64,000 bases of DNA from Rhodococcus aetherivorans (GCF_011058165.1 NZ_JAALEG010000003.1:98748-162747); one strand, 5' to 3'. Shown: positions 7,551 to 19,085, numbered from the stretch's first letter. Numbers and translations are program-made. The notes: generated by a model not told the origin, from the letters alone.

Positions 7551-8786
7551 TCAGCGCATGCCCAGGAGGCGGCGCACACCGCGGACCCGGCGGTTCTCGC
7601 GGATCGCGGTCGCCAGACCGCGTCGCCGGCCGGTCGCGGGGTCCACCACGGCGGTGCCGCCGAAGCCGCGTTCGGACGCGGTTTCGGGTGCGGCGTCCGG
7701 GGTGTCGGCGAGGTACTTGTTCGGCAGCGACAGCTTGGCGATGGTGCGCCACGACTTGAAGTACTGCACCGCGAGCGGGCCGGTGGTGTACGGCAGGTCG
7801 TACTTGTCGCACAGCTGCCGGACCTTCACCGCGATCTCGGCGTACCGGTTGGACGGCAGGTCCGGGAACAGGTGGTGCTCGATCTGGTAGCTCAGGTTGC
7901 CGGTCATGAAGTCCATGACGGGGCCGCCGGAGATGTTGGCGCTGCCGAGCATCTGCCGCAGGTACCACTGCGCCTGCGACTCGTTGTCGACGTCGGCCTT
8001 GGTGAACTTCTCGGCGCCGTCGGGGAAGTGCCCGCAGAAGATGACCGCGTTGGTCCACAGGTTCCGGATGACGTTCGCCGTCATGTTCGCGGTCAGCGTG
8101 GACTTCCAGGCCTTGCCCGTCAGCGCCGGGTAGACCACGTAGTCCTTGACGATCTGGCGACCGATCTTGTCCCCGACCTCGCGCAGCTTGCGCTTGGTCT
8201 CGGCGCGGTCGTCGCGGCCCTTGGCCACCTTGCCGAGCTCGAGATGCTGGACCGCGACGCCGTACTGGAACAGCAGGGCGAGCAGCGCGTTGTAGACGAT
8301 GTTGCCGTAGTTGAACGGCGACCAGCGCTGGTCCCGCGTGACCCGCAGCAGGCCGTATCCCACGTCGTCGTCCATGCCGAGGATGTTGGTGTACTTGTGG
8401 TGCAGGTAGTTGTGGGTCTGCTTCCAGTGCGCGGACGGGTCGGCGTTGTCCCACTCCCAGCTGGCGGAGTGGACCTCGGGATCGTTCATCCAGTCCCACT
8501 GCCCGTGCATCACGTTGTGCCCGAGCTCCATGTTCTCGATGATCTTCGAGACGCCGAGCAGGCCCGCACCGAGCAGCCACAGCGGACGCCGGCGGCTGCC
8601 GAACAGCGCCGCGCGCCCGCCGAGTTCCAGGCCGCGCTGCAGCCGGATCGTGTTGCGGATGTAGCGGGCGTCGCGTTCGCCGCGGGAGTCCTCGATGTCT
8701 CGCCGGATGGCGTCGAGTTCTCGGCCGAGGGCCTCGACGTCCGCCTCCGTGAGGTGCGCGTACTCCTTGATGTCCGAAATGGCCAT
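7551..8786 (-). CDS. Membrane acyl-CoA desaturase, DesA3 type (copy 1)
   Basis: This 411-residue di-iron membrane desaturase introduces a double bond into fatty acyl-CoA. The three histidine boxes are GHNVMHGQW, THNYLHHKYTN and EHHLFPDLPSNR, and hydrophobic stretches lie between them. It corresponds to Rv3229c (DesA3, stearoyl-CoA delta-9 desaturase). It is very similar along its length to the gene upstream, which implies local duplication. The ATG at 8786 follows the -10 hexamer TACGGT by 6 bases, so its mRNA may be leaderless. A duplicated operator-like motif lies just before that hexamer. The double-bond position is inferred from the family. Confidence 0.93.
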   Translation of the reverse strand: MAISDIKEYAHLTEADVEALGRELDAIRRDIEDSRGERDARYIRNTIRLQRGLELGGRAALFGSRRRPLWLLGAGLLGVSKIIENMELGHNVMHGQWDWMNDPEVHSASWEWDNADPSAHWKQTHNYLHHKYTNILGMDDDVGYGLLRVTRDQRWSPFNYGNIVYNALLALLFQYGVAVQHLELGKVAKGRDDRAETKRKLREVGDKIGRQIVKDYVVYPALTGKAWKSTLTANMTANVIRNLWTNAVIFCGHFPDGAEKFTKADVDNESQAQWYLRQMLGSANISGGPVMDFMTGNLSYQIEHHLFPDLPSNRYAEIAVKVRQLCDKYDLPYTTGPLAVQYFKSWRTIAKLSLPNKYLADTPDAAPETASERGFGGTAVVDPATGRRRGLATAIRENRRVRGVRRLLGMR

Positions 8787-8792
8787 GCGCCT

Positions 8793-8798
8793 ACCGTA
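8793..8798 (-). promoter_or_regulatory. -10 hexamer of desaturase copy 1, probably leaderless
   Basis: TACGGT on the minus strand ends 6 bases before the ATG at 8786. It shows that copy 1 has its own promoter even though it follows copy 2 by only 61 bases. Confidence 0.55.
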
Positions 8799-8825
8799 CC
8801 GTAGGTTACGAGTCCGTAGGTTACG
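8799..8825. promoter_or_regulatory. Direct repeat of CCGTAGGTTACG, candidate operator
   Basis: CCGTAGGTTACG occurs at 8799-8810 and again at 8814-8825, 15 bases apart, in the -35 region of desaturase copy 1. The core CCGTAGGTTAC is also present in the inverted repeat upstream of the reductase gene (around 11280-11290). A shared repressor or activator is likely; which one is not known. Confidence 0.55.
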
Positions 8826-8847
8826 GAGATGTAGCTTGTGCGGCAGA

Positions 8848-10080
8848 TCACTTCCGCCGGGCGGCGCGTTTGGCGGCGCGCAATGTCTGCAGCGCGGTCG
8901 CCAGCCCCTCGCGACGCTCCCCCACCGACCGCACCCGCGGCAGATCGGGACGCCGGAACTTGCGCTCGGAGGAGGTCTCCGGGGCGTCGTCCGACGTCGC
9001 CCGCAACCACGCGTCCGGCAACGCCAGCTTGTGGATCGTGCGCAGCGCCAGCAGGTACTGCTTGCCGAGCGGACCGCTCGTGTACGGCAGGTCGTACTTC
9101 GCACACAGCGTGCGCACCCGCTCCGCGATCTCCGGGTAGCGGTTGCTGGGCAGGTCCGGGAACAGGTGGTGCTCGATCTGGTAGCTCAGGTTGCCGGTCA
9201 TGAAGGCCATCACCGGACCGGCATCGATGTTGGCGCTACCGAGCAGCTGCCGCAGGTACCACTGGCCCTGCGTCTCGTTCTCGTACTGCGCCACGGTGAA
9301 CTTCTCGGCGCCGTCGGGGAAGTGACCGCAGAAGATCACCACGTACGCCCACAGGTTCCGCACCAGGTTGGCCGTGAGGTTCGCGGTGATCGTGCTGCGC
9401 CACGCCCGGCCCGTCATGGCCGGGAACAGCACCAGGTCCTTGCCCAGCTGCCGCGCGATCTTCCGGGCAAAGTCCTTGGTGGGCTGGGAGTTCCGCTGCC
9501 CCGGCGGCACACCGCACGCCTTCTTCTCGGCTCCGAGGTCGTGCAGGGCGATGCCCCACTCGAAGGTGGCCGCCAAGATCAGGTTGGCCACGGGCTGCAG
9601 CAGGTTGATCGGCCGCCACTTCTCGTCGCGCGTCATCCGCAGGATGCCGAATCCCACGTCGTCGTCCATGCCGACGATGTTCGTATAGGTGTGGTGCGCG
9701 TAGTTGTGGGCGCGCTTCCAGTGCTGCGACGGACCCGTCTGGTCCCACTCCCACGACGTCGAGTGGATCTCCGGGTCGTTCATCCAGTCCCACTGCCCGT
9801 GCATCACGTTGTGCCCGAGCTCCATGTTCTCGATGATCTTCGACAGGGAGAGCAGGCCCGTGCCGAGCAGCCACAGCGGACGCCGGCGGCTGCCGAACAG
9901 CGCCGCCCGGCCGCCGATCTCGAGCACGCGTTGCAGCCGGATGGTGTTGCGGATGTAGCGGGCGTCGCGCAGCCCCCGGGTGTCCTCGATGTCGCGACGG
10001 ATCGCGTCGAACTCGCGGCCGAGTTCCTCGATGTCCGCGTCGGTGAGGTGCGCGAACTCGGTGATGTCGGTGATTGCCAC
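8848..10080 (-). CDS. Membrane acyl-CoA desaturase, DesA3 type (copy 2)
   Basis: This 410-residue paralogue has the same three histidine boxes (GHNVMHGQW, AHNYAHHTYTN, EHHLFPDLPSNR) and the same N-terminal layout as copy 1. It differs mainly around residues 205-235, where it carries an insert rich in Gln and Pro (PPGQRNSQPTKD). The C-terminal 45 residues are basic and divergent. The GTG at 10080 is supported by AAGGA about 8 bases upstream. It lies 35 bases downstream of the reductase gene and is probably co-transcribed with it, giving electron donor and desaturase together. Confidence 0.93.
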   Translation of the reverse strand: MAITDITEFAHLTDADIEELGREFDAIRRDIEDTRGLRDARYIRNTIRLQRVLEIGGRAALFGSRRRPLWLLGTGLLSLSKIIENMELGHNVMHGQWDWMNDPEIHSTSWEWDQTGPSQHWKRAHNYAHHTYTNIVGMDDDVGFGILRMTRDEKWRPINLLQPVANLILAATFEWGIALHDLGAEKKACGVPPGQRNSQPTKDFARKIARQLGKDLVLFPAMTGRAWRSTITANLTANLVRNLWAYVVIFCGHFPDGAEKFTVAQYENETQGQWYLRQLLGSANIDAGPVMAFMTGNLSYQIEHHLFPDLPSNRYPEIAERVRTLCAKYDLPYTSGPLGKQYLLALRTIHKLALPDAWLRATSDDAPETSSERKFRRPDLPRVRSVGERREGLATALQTLRAAKRAARRK

Positions 10081-10115
10081 CGGGGTCCTTCCCCCTGGTC
10101 CGGGTCGGTAGTGCG

Positions 10116-11246
10116 TCAGGCGCCGAGCGTGCAGTCTCCGGCAGCCGCGGAGATGCAGGTCTGAACCCGCTCCCCCTCGGCGTGTTCCTTGCCGGACCGG
10201 AGATCGACGACGTGCCCCTTCTCCAGGGGCACCACACAAGTCTGACAGATTCCCATCCGGCAGCCGAACGGCATCAGGGCGCCGGCGCTCTCACCCGCCT
10301 CGAGCAGGGTCGTCGCACCGTCGACGGTGACGGTCTTGCCCGACTTGGCGAAGGTCACCGTGCCGCCGGCGCCGGAGGTGTCCGCCCGGGTGACGGCGAA
10401 GCGTTCCAGATGGAGCTGCTCCGGCAGGCCCGCGGCATCCCAGAACCGCTCCATGTCGTCGAGCATCGCCTGCGGGCCACACGCCCACACCTGGCGCTCC
10501 CGCCAGTCCGGGCACACCGTGTCCAGCTCGGCGAGGGTGAACTTGCCTTGCTCCCGCGTCAGCCGCACGTACGGGCGGTACTGCTCGTGGTCCGCACCGA
10601 AGCGGGCGATCTCGTCGGCGAACATCACCTCGGGGGCGGTGGGCGCCGAGTGCACGTGCACGACGTCGGGCAGCTCGGCATGCGCCTGCAGCGACCGGCG
10701 GTCGAGGGTGCGCAGCATCGACATGATCGGGGTGATGCCGCTGCCCGCGGTGAGGAAGAGGATCTTCGGCGGCGGGGGGTCGGACAGGACGAACTCGCCC
10801 TTGGGCGCGGCGAGCCGCACGATCGTGCCCGCGGGCACGCCGCTCACGAGGTGACTCGACAGGAAACCGTCGGTCATGGCCTTGACGGTGATCGAGATGA
10901 GCTTGCGGTCCCAGGTGGGCGACGAGGTCAGCGAGTACGAACGCCAGTGCCAGCGGCCGTCGACGTGCAGCCCGATGCCGATGTACTGGCCCGGCGCGTA
11001 CCCGAAGTCGAAGCCCCAGCCGGGCTTGATGACGAGCGTCGCGGAGTCGGCGGTCTCGCGGCGGACCTCGACGATGCGGCCGCGCAGCTCGCGCGCCGAC
11101 CACAGCGGGTTGGCGAGGTGCAGGTAGTCGTCGGGCAGGAGCGGTGTCGTCAACCGCGCGGCCGCGCCGCGCAGGAGATTCGACACGGATCGGTCCCTCG
11201 TCGCGACATGCGCCGCCGGCCGCTCGATCCAGTCCTTCAGACCCAT
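10116..11246 (-). CDS. Ferredoxin reductase-type electron donor for desaturase (FAD/NAD, 2Fe-2S)
   Basis: The 376-residue protein matches Rv3230c, the partner of DesA3. An FAD domain carries RSYSLTSSP and an NAD(P)H domain has [18 protein letters not shown]-terminal plant-type 2Fe-2S domain has CRMGICQTC and a later ligand Cys in QTCISAA. It passes electrons from NADPH to the di-iron site of the desaturase. The start at 11246 has AGGAGAAG about 7 bases upstream. A 15-bp inverted repeat lies in its promoter region. It heads the operon with desaturase copy 2. Confidence 0.94.
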   Translation of the reverse strand: MGLKDWIERPAAHVATRDRSVSNLLRGAAARLTTPLLPDDYLHLANPLWSARELRGRIVEVRRETADSATLVIKPGWGFDFGYAPGQYIGIGLHVDGRWHWRSYSLTSSPTWDRKLISITVKAMTDGFLSSHLVSGVPAGTIVRLAAPKGEFVLSDPPPPKILFLTAGSGITPIMSMLRTLDRRSLQAHAELPDVVHVHSAPTAPEVMFADEIARFGADHEQYRPYVRLTREQGKFTLAELDTVCPDWRERQVWACGPQAMLDDMERFWDAAGLPEQLHLERFAVTRADTSGAGGTVTFAKSGKTVTVDGATTLLEAGESAGALMPFGCRMGICQTCVVPLEKGHVVDLRSGKEHAEGERVQTCISAAAGDCTLGA

Positions 11247-11271
11247 CCGATCACTTCTCCTCGTCCAGGGG

Positions 11272-11311
11272 CTACGCCTCCGTAGGTTACCAGCTCCCTA
11301 CGGAGGCGTAG
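11272..11311. promoter_or_regulatory. 15-bp inverted repeat upstream of reductase-desaturase operon
   Basis: CTACGCCTCCGTAGG (11272-11286) and its exact reverse complement (11297-11311) flank 10 bases. The element is 26 bases before the reductase ATG and shares the CCGTAGGTTAC core with the repeats at 8799-8825. It looks like an operator for a dimeric regulator such as a TetR protein. It might instead terminate the converging DUF6912 side, but no gene ends here. Confidence 0.6.
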
Positions 11312-11352
11312 GTTGCGGCGAGACAGCCGTCACACTCGGGGCCGGGAGCGGC

Positions 11353-11865
11353 TCAGAGCAACTCGAGCAGGAACTGCAGTTCCTGGGCGGCGTACCAGGC
11401 GAGTTCGTGGTCCTCGGCGTCGCCCAGCACGAACTCCGCCTCCTCGTCGCCGAGGTCGGCCGCGTCCACGACCGGGAGGGCACGGGCGATGTCCTGCTCC
11501 GCGGCGGCGAGGTCCACATGCACCGACGCGACCGCGGACAGCGGCACCGGTCCGGGCAGCCGGACCACCGCATCGTCGAGATCCGGGCGCAAAGTCACCC
11601 CGTCGACGTCCGCGGCCACGACCACCCGGCGCAGGCCGAACTCGGGAGCCGGGTCGTCGTCGGCCCGGCCGGCGAGCAACCGCAACGAGGCGCGGGCCGC
11701 CTCGGCCATCGCGACCTCGGCGAGTTCCTCGTCGTCGCCGGAGGTGTACGCCTCGCGCAACGCGGGGGTGACCGCGAACGCGGTGCGGCTCACCGCCTCG
11801 AACTCGCCGTCGGCGACCAACCGCTTCAACGTCTCGATCGTGGCCGGCACGTACACCCGTGTCAC
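11353..11865 (-). CDS. Conserved actinobacterial protein of unknown function (DUF6912/Rv3231c-like)
   Basis: The 170-residue protein is acidic and matches the Rv3231c family by length, start (TRVYVPATIETLKRL) and position next to the desaturase and wax ester synthase genes. No catalytic motif, signal peptide or membrane segment is visible. The C-terminus ends in a hydrophobic, amphipathic helix (YAAQELQFLLELL). The GTG at 11865 lies 3 bases after the wax ester synthase stop, so the two are translationally linked. Function unknown; the context suggests a role near lipid metabolism. Confidence 0.8.
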   Translation of the reverse strand: MTRVYVPATIETLKRLVADGEFEAVSRTAFAVTPALREAYTSGDDEELAEVAMAEAARASLRLLAGRADDDPAPEFGLRRVVVAADVDGVTLRPDLDDAVVRLPGPVPLSAVASVHVDLAAAEQDIARALPVVDAADLGDEEAEFVLGDAEDHELAWYAAQELQFLLELL

Positions 11866-11868
11866 AAC

Positions 11869-13281
11869 TCACCTACTGGCATCCAACAACTCCTCGAGCG
11901 ACTCGTGCAGCAGCGACGTCAGCACCTCCACATCGGGCATGGCGTCGCGGTCCGCATTCAGACCGTAGTAGACGTTGCCGTCGTACGACGTCAACGCGAC
12001 GCTCAGTGCCTGGTTCTTCAGCAGGGGCGAGATCGGGTACATCTCGAGCACCCGCGCCCCGGCGAGGTAGAGGGGATGCTGCGGACCCGGTGCGTTCGTG
12101 ATCATCAGGTTGAACATGCGCTGGGAGAAACCACTCGCGACACGCGCCCCGACCGCGTGCATGGTCGCGGGCGCGAACCCGGACAGCCGCATCATCGACC
12201 GCGCGGGCACCCGCCGGCCCTGCCGCGAGTAGGCCTCCCCGGCGTGCGAGATGTGGGACAGGCGGACGACCGCGTTCGGTTCACCGACCGGAAGGTCCAC
12301 CAGGAAGGTCGAGACCTCCCCGCGCGGCCCCGCCGCGGACACGTCCCCACCCTCGTCGGGCGCATCCGGGTCCTGCGTGTACACCGACATCGGCACCATC
12401 GCCCGCACCACCGTCGCCTCCGTCAGCGGCTCCCCGCGTGAGAGCAGCCAGTACCGCAGCGCCCCCGCGATCACCGCCAGCACGACGTCGTTGATGGTGC
12501 AGCCGTAGCGGGCCCGGATCTTCCGGTACAGCTCGAGATCGGCCTTGACCACCGCGAACCGGCGGTTGCGGGAGATCGAGGCATTCAGCGGGCTGCCGGG
12601 CGCGGACTGGGCGGCGGTGCGCGCCAACCGGCCCACCACATCCAGCGCCTCGCCGGCGGTGGCGGCCAGATCGCCGACGGCCGCCCGCAACCCCGACACG
12701 GCCTCGCCGGGGCGGGCCACCAGCTCCGCGAGCGCGCCGAACACCAGCGCCGAGTCGCTCGGCTCCGGTTCCGGCATCCACAGCTCCTCCGGATCAACCC
12801 GGGGAGTCTCGGTGGGCTCGAAGAGCACCTGCCCGATCTCGAGTGCCTCCTCGCCGTCCACCAGGGCCGAGTGGGTCTTGGTGAACAGGGCGCACCGGTC
12901 GCCGGCCAGGCCCTCGACGAGATACATCTCCCACAGCGGGCGCGAACGGTCGAGAGGACGGGAGATCAGCCGGGCCAACAGGTCGTGCAGCTGCGCTTCG
13001 GAGCCGGGCCGCGGCAATGCCGAGCGCCGCACGTGGTAGGTGATGTCGAAGTCGCGGTCGTCGACCCACACGGGCCGCGCCAGGCCGAGCGCGACCTCGC
13101 GGGCCTTCTGCCGGTACCGCGGCACCGCCGCGAGACGTCGCTCCACCAGCCGCAGCACGTCCTCGTAGTCGAGCCCACCGCGCGGCTGCTCCAGGATGGC
13201 GAGCGAGCCGATGTGCATCGGCGTATTGCTCGTCTCCAGAAAGTAGAACGACGCGTCCTGAGCCGACATCCGCTTGGTCAT
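11869..13281 (-). CDS. Wax ester synthase/diacylglycerol acyltransferase (WS/DGAT)
   Basis: This 470-residue enzyme transfers acyl groups from acyl-CoA to diacylglycerol or long-chain alcohols, making storage lipid. The N-terminal half holds the catalytic segment KTHSALVDGEE (His137, Asp142, Gly143); the usual first His of HHxxxDG is Thr136. The C-terminal half has the NAPGPQHPLYLAGARV loop. It corresponds to Rv3234c/Rv3233c (tgs3 region), which is split in M. tuberculosis but is one frame here. The start ATG overlaps the end of the HAD gene, and the DUF6912 gene follows at once. Activity is likely but the active-site variant makes the substrate uncertain. Confidence 0.9.
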   Translation of the reverse strand: MTKRMSAQDASFYFLETSNTPMHIGSLAILEQPRGGLDYEDVLRLVERRLAAVPRYRQKAREVALGLARPVWVDDRDFDITYHVRRSALPRPGSEAQLHDLLARLISRPLDRSRPLWEMYLVEGLAGDRCALFTKTHSALVDGEEALEIGQVLFEPTETPRVDPEELWMPEPEPSDSALVFGALAELVARPGEAVSGLRAAVGDLAATAGEALDVVGRLARTAAQSAPGSPLNASISRNRRFAVVKADLELYRKIRARYGCTINDVVLAVIAGALRYWLLSRGEPLTEATVVRAMVPMSVYTQDPDAPDEGGDVSAAGPRGEVSTFLVDLPVGEPNAVVRLSHISHAGEAYSRQGRRVPARSMMRLSGFAPATMHAVGARVASGFSQRMFNLMITNAPGPQHPLYLAGARVLEMYPISPLLKNQALSVALTSYDGNVYYGLNADRDAMPDVEVLTSLLHESLEELLDASR

Positions 13282-13727
13282 CGCCCGACATCCCCCTCGT
13301 CCCGCGGCGCCCCGGCCCGCGACGACTCGCCGAGGCCGAACAGCACCGTCAATTCCGCCACCACCTCGGCGGCATCGGCATGATGCACGCCGACCATCCC
13401 CGCCGCGACCGCGCCGTCCACGTTCACCCGCAGGTCGTCGACGAACACGCACGCCGACGGTTCGAGCCCGAGACGCCGGGCCACCAGCAGGTAGCTGCGC
13501 GGGTCCGGTTTGGCGGTGCCCACGTCTCCGGACAGCACCACCTCGTCCACCAGCCGGCCGCGCCCGAGATCGCGCAGCGGGCCGGCCGCGGGACCACCCG
13601 GATCGTTGCTGAGGATCGCGGTGCGCACGCCGCGCCGGCGCACCTCGGCGAGCACCCCACCGAGCGCGGCCGCGTCCGTGCCGGGGCCCGCGAGCACCCC
13701 ACCGAAATCGAGCACCAGTCCACGCAT
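13278..13727 (-). CDS. HAD-superfamily hydrolase (subclass IA-like, small cap)
   Basis: The 149-residue protein has HAD motif I as LDFGGVL, motif II as LSND, motif III lysine in TAKPDP and motif IV as VDDLRVNVDGA. The second acidic residue of motif I (DxD) is replaced by Gly, as in the DxGGVL branch of HAD hydrolases, so phosphatase activity is not certain. It has almost no cap domain. Its stop overlaps the wax ester synthase start by four bases, so the pair is translationally coupled. A TAGGGT -10 hexamer 6 bases before the ATG suggests a leaderless mRNA that begins this three-gene operon. Confidence 0.88.
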   Translation of the reverse strand: MRGLVLDFGGVLAGPGTDAAALGGVLAEVRRRGVRTAILSNDPGGPAAGPLRDLGRGRLVDEVVLSGDVGTAKPDPRSYLLVARRLGLEPSACVFVDDLRVNVDGAVAAGMVGVHHADAAEVVAELTVLFGLGESSRAGAPRDEGDVGR

Positions 13728-13733
13728 CGCCTC

Positions 13734-13739
13734 ACCCTA
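13734..13739 (-). promoter_or_regulatory. -10 hexamer of the HAD/WS-DGAT operon, probably leaderless
   Basis: TAGGGT on the minus strand is followed by 6 bases and the ATG at 13727. The GAGG between them could instead act as a ribosome binding site for a longer transcript. Confidence 0.5.
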
Positions 13740-13923
13740 GTTCGCGAGCACCGGTTCGGCGATGCAACAGCCCGAACGACGCGGCGACACCGGACCCGCC
13801 ATGCTCGCGCCTCCTCGGCGCGGATGTGGCACCATGACCGGCGACTCCGTCCTCTCCCGGGGTCCGCACACCGGGCGTCGGCCGTTCCGCGCCGACGTCG
13901 CCCCCCTGGATCCGGGAGAACCG

Positions 13924-14427
13924 ATGACATCTCCGCACGGCGACGCCCACTACGTCCGGCGCATCGTTCCGTTCGAGCCGCCGGTGCAGCGCTGTTGCCC
14001 GGCCGGACCGCATCGCCGGCACGCGCGGCGCCGCCTCACCCCGCACGACGGCCGCTCGGTGCGCGCCTCGGCGCCGCCGGCCGGCCGGCCGCTGCCGGAG
14101 GTGGATCCGGCGGCGCGACGGTTCGCCGACCTCGCGGCCCGGTTGATCCTCGAGGTGGCCGACCGGCGCCGCCCGGAGACCCAACTCGCCGCGGTGCTGC
14201 ATTCGTCGCTGCACGCGACCGTCGCCGCCGTGGCGAAGTCGGGCGACACGGGGACCGCGGTGCTCCTGCGGACCCGGCTGCGCGCGGTCGACGCCGACAC
14301 CGCCGAGTTGTTCGGCTCCTACGGCCGCGGCCACCGCGTATTCGCGCTGGCCGGCCGGGTCTCGCGCCATCCCACGACACGCCGGACGCCGCACGGCTGG
14401 CTGATCACCACCGTGTGGCTGGGCTGA
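13924..14427 (+). CDS. Rv3235-family protein of unknown function
   Basis: This 167-residue protein matches the actinobacterial Rv3235 family, found beside secA. The N-terminal third is basic and Pro/Arg-rich with HYVRRIVPFEPP. The C-terminal half forms a compact domain with ARLILEVADRRRPETQLAAVL and ends GWLITTVWLG. Other proteins with this RRPETQL-type region are small and cytosolic. The ATG at 13924 has GGGAGAA just upstream; an upstream in-frame ATG at 13834 is possible but would add low-complexity sequence. No enzymatic motif is visible. It converges on secA. Confidence 0.78.
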   Translation: MTSPHGDAHYVRRIVPFEPPVQRCCPAGPHRRHARRRLTPHDGRSVRASAPPAGRPLPEVDPAARRFADLAARLILEVADRRRPETQLAAVLHSSLHATVAAVAKSGDTGTAVLLRTRLRAVDADTAELFGSYGRGHRVFALAGRVSRHPTTRRTPHGWLITTVWLG

Positions 14428-14430
14428 CCG

Positions 14431-14465
14431 GACGACGCGGCCGGGCCGGCGCTCCGGCCGGGTCG

Positions 14466-14467
<2 letters not shown>
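14431..14467. terminator. Hairpin between the Rv3235-like gene and secA
   Basis: Arms 14431-14444 and 14454-14467 pair over 14 positions with one mismatch and a 9-base loop. The right arm covers part of the secA stop codon. It lies between convergent genes and could act in both directions. Confidence 0.65.
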
Positions 14468-17297
<2,830 letters not shown>

Positions 17298-17340
17298 GGG
17301 CGTGTTCGTCCTCAATCTCGGGTACAGCACGGGCAACGAA

Positions 17341-17376
17341 AATCCGGCCGAGGCCTGTATCGACCCCGGCCGGATT
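17341..17376 (-). terminator. Hairpin terminator after hpf
   Basis: AATCCGGCCG (17341-17350) pairs with CGGCCGGATT (17367-17376) across a 16-base loop. It is downstream of hpf on the minus strand and 44 bases upstream of the secA start. Confidence 0.65.
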
Positions 17377-17464
17377 CCATGGTAGGCGGTCTTTCAGCGA
17401 GGTGACGACGGGCGACCGCTCGGCAGGGTGGCGCGCGAGGCGCCGCCGCTCCGCGGTGCGGTCG

Positions 17465-18139
17465 TCACACCAGCCGGATCAATCCGTAGTCGAACGCGTG
17501 CCGGCGGTAGACGACCGAGGGACTGTCGGTCTCCTTGTCGTGGAACAGGTAGAAGTCGTGCCCCACCAGCTCCATCTCGTACAGCGCGTCGTCGACGGTC
17601 ATCGGCTCGGCCGTGTGCTCCTTCGTGCGCACGATCCGGCCCGGACCTGTGGGCTCGGGCTCGTGCTGTTCCAGCGAGATCTCCGGTGAGATGCCGAGGG
17701 AGTCGTCCTTGGCGAGTTGCGCGGTGGCCTCGGCGACCGAGACGGGGGTCTTCTCCCCGTGGTGCACCTTGCGGCGGTCCTTCGTGCGACGCAACCGCGA
17801 CTCCAGCTTGTCCGTCACGGACTCGAAGGCGGCGTAGAAACTGTCCGCGGACGCCTCCGCGCGCACCACCGGTCCCTTGGCCCGAGCGGTGATCTCGACT
17901 CTCTGACAACTCTTCAGCTGCCGGCGATTGCGCTCGTGCTGCAACTCCACATCGAACAGGAAGATCGTCGGGTCGAAACGTTCGAGCCGAGCGAGCTTCT
18001 CGGACACGTAGACCCGGAAGTGATCCGGGACCTCGACGTTGCGCCCCTTGACGACGATGTCGGCGCGGGGACCGTTGGACTCCGCAGTACCGGCTTCGGC
18101 CTCTGCAGCGGGAACCTTGGACTTCGAAGGGATCGTCAC
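17465..18139 (-). CDS. hpf: Long-form ribosome hibernation promoting factor
   Basis: The 224-residue protein binds the 30S decoding centre and pairs ribosomes in stationary phase. The S30AE domain covers about residues 25-130 (ADIVVKGRNVEVPDHFRVYV and ASADSFYAAFESVTDKLESRL). After a variable linker the C-terminal dimerisation domain covers about 165-222 (FYLFHDKETDSPSVVYRRHAFDYGLIR). The GTG at 18139 has GGGAGG about 6 bases upstream. It corresponds to Rv3241c. The 255 bases upstream contain small hairpins and the likely promoter. Confidence 0.95.
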   Translation of the reverse strand: MTIPSKSKVPAAEAEAGTAESNGPRADIVVKGRNVEVPDHFRVYVSEKLARLERFDPTIFLFDVELQHERNRRQLKSCQRVEITARAKGPVVRAEASADSFYAAFESVTDKLESRLRRTKDRRKVHHGEKTPVSVAEATAQLAKDDSLGISPEISLEQHEPEPTGPGRIVRTKEHTAEPMTVDDALYEMELVGHDFYLFHDKETDSPSVVYRRHAFDYGLIRLV

Positions 18140-18276
18140 TCGTACCTCCCGAGTACGGCCGGCGCAGCTCGCGCGCCGGCATGATCGACGAGCGCGAAAC
18201 GCGCTCCGCCCGACACGACGGTCAGGGGCGTTTTGCGCCCGCTACCTGTGTTTTCGGGTCTGAGGGCGACGGTAGT

Positions 18277-18306
18277 ACGGAACGGCGGGGAGTGCCACCG
18301 TTCCGT
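18277..18306 (-). terminator. Hairpin downstream of comF
   Basis: ACGGAACGG (18277-18285) and CCGTTCCGT (18298-18306) form a perfect 9-bp stem with a 12-base loop, about 90 bases past the comF stop. No T-run follows on the minus strand, so it may be a weak terminator. Confidence 0.5.
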
Positions 18307-18394
18307 CGAATTTCACGCCGTGGTCACCTCGTGGCAGGACCGATGTCCCCCTTCTCGCGGACCCACGTCCCGCGGCGCAGGGCCCTCCGGCTCG

Positions 18395-19042
18395 CTACGC
18401 GGCGGCGATCACCAGCACCCCGCACGGGCGATGGCCCGCGGCCCGCAGGACCCGCACCGACTCCGCCGCGGTGGCGCCGGTGGTGACGACGTCGTCGACG
18501 AGCAGCACCGCCGCCCCGGGCGGCGGACCCGCCGCCGTCCGGATCCGCACCCGGCCGGCCAGGTTGCGCTGCCGCTGGGCGGCCGACAGCCCCACCGAAT
18601 CCCGGACGCCGCGCCCGGTGCCGAGGAGGCCGCAGACCTCGAGCCGCCGGTCGTGGCCGGCGGCCACGCGCGCCGCGCGCGTCACCGGGTCGCCGCCGCG
18701 TGACCGCGCCGCCCGCGCCCTCGTCGGGGCGGGCACCACGACGACGGGTCCGGCGGGCAGCTCGCCCCAGCGCCGCAACCGCGACACGGCGGTCGCCAGC
18801 GCGAGGCCGAGCGGGCCGGCCAGATCGCGCCGGCCGTGTTCCTTGGCCGCGATCACCGCGCGACGGCGGGCGCCGCGGTACGGCCCCAGCGCCCACACCG
18901 GCACGTCGGGATCGACCCGGGGCCGGACCCGTGCGGGCACGTCCGCCAGTTCCCGGGCACAGCGCCGGCACCAGCCGACGCCGGCGAGTCCGCAACCGCC
19001 GCACTCGACGGGCAGCACCAGATCCAGCAGCGAGGTCAGCAC
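18395..19042 (-). CDS. comF: ComF-family amidophosphoribosyltransferase-like protein
   Basis: The 215-residue protein has an N-terminal four-cysteine zinc knuckle (CGGCG and CRRC, residues about 14-28) followed by a phosphoribosyltransferase fold with the PRPP loop VLLVDDVVTTGATA. ComF proteins support DNA uptake in competent bacteria; in actinobacteria the role is unclear and an uptake role should not be assumed. It corresponds to Rv3242c. The GTG at 19042 gives the family length. It follows lpqB by 43 bases and is probably the last gene of the mtrAB-lpqB transcription unit. Confidence 0.9.
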   Translation of the reverse strand: MLTSLLDLVLPVECGGCGLAGVGWCRRCARELADVPARVRPRVDPDVPVWALGPYRGARRRAVIAAKEHGRRDLAGPLGLALATAVSRLRRWGELPAGPVVVVPAPTRARAARSRGGDPVTRAARVAAGHDRRLEVCGLLGTGRGVRDSVGLSAAQRQRNLAGRVRIRTAAGPPPGAAVLLVDDVVTTGATAAESVRVLRAAGHRPCGVLVIAAA

Positions 19043-19085
19043 CGCGCCAGTGTGGCCGCCGGCCCCGACATCCCGCGCCGGACCG

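Noticed and set aside
11272..11311. Transcription terminator
   Set aside because: No gene ends here: both flanking genes are minus-strand, and the element lies at the start of the reductase gene, so an operator is more likely.
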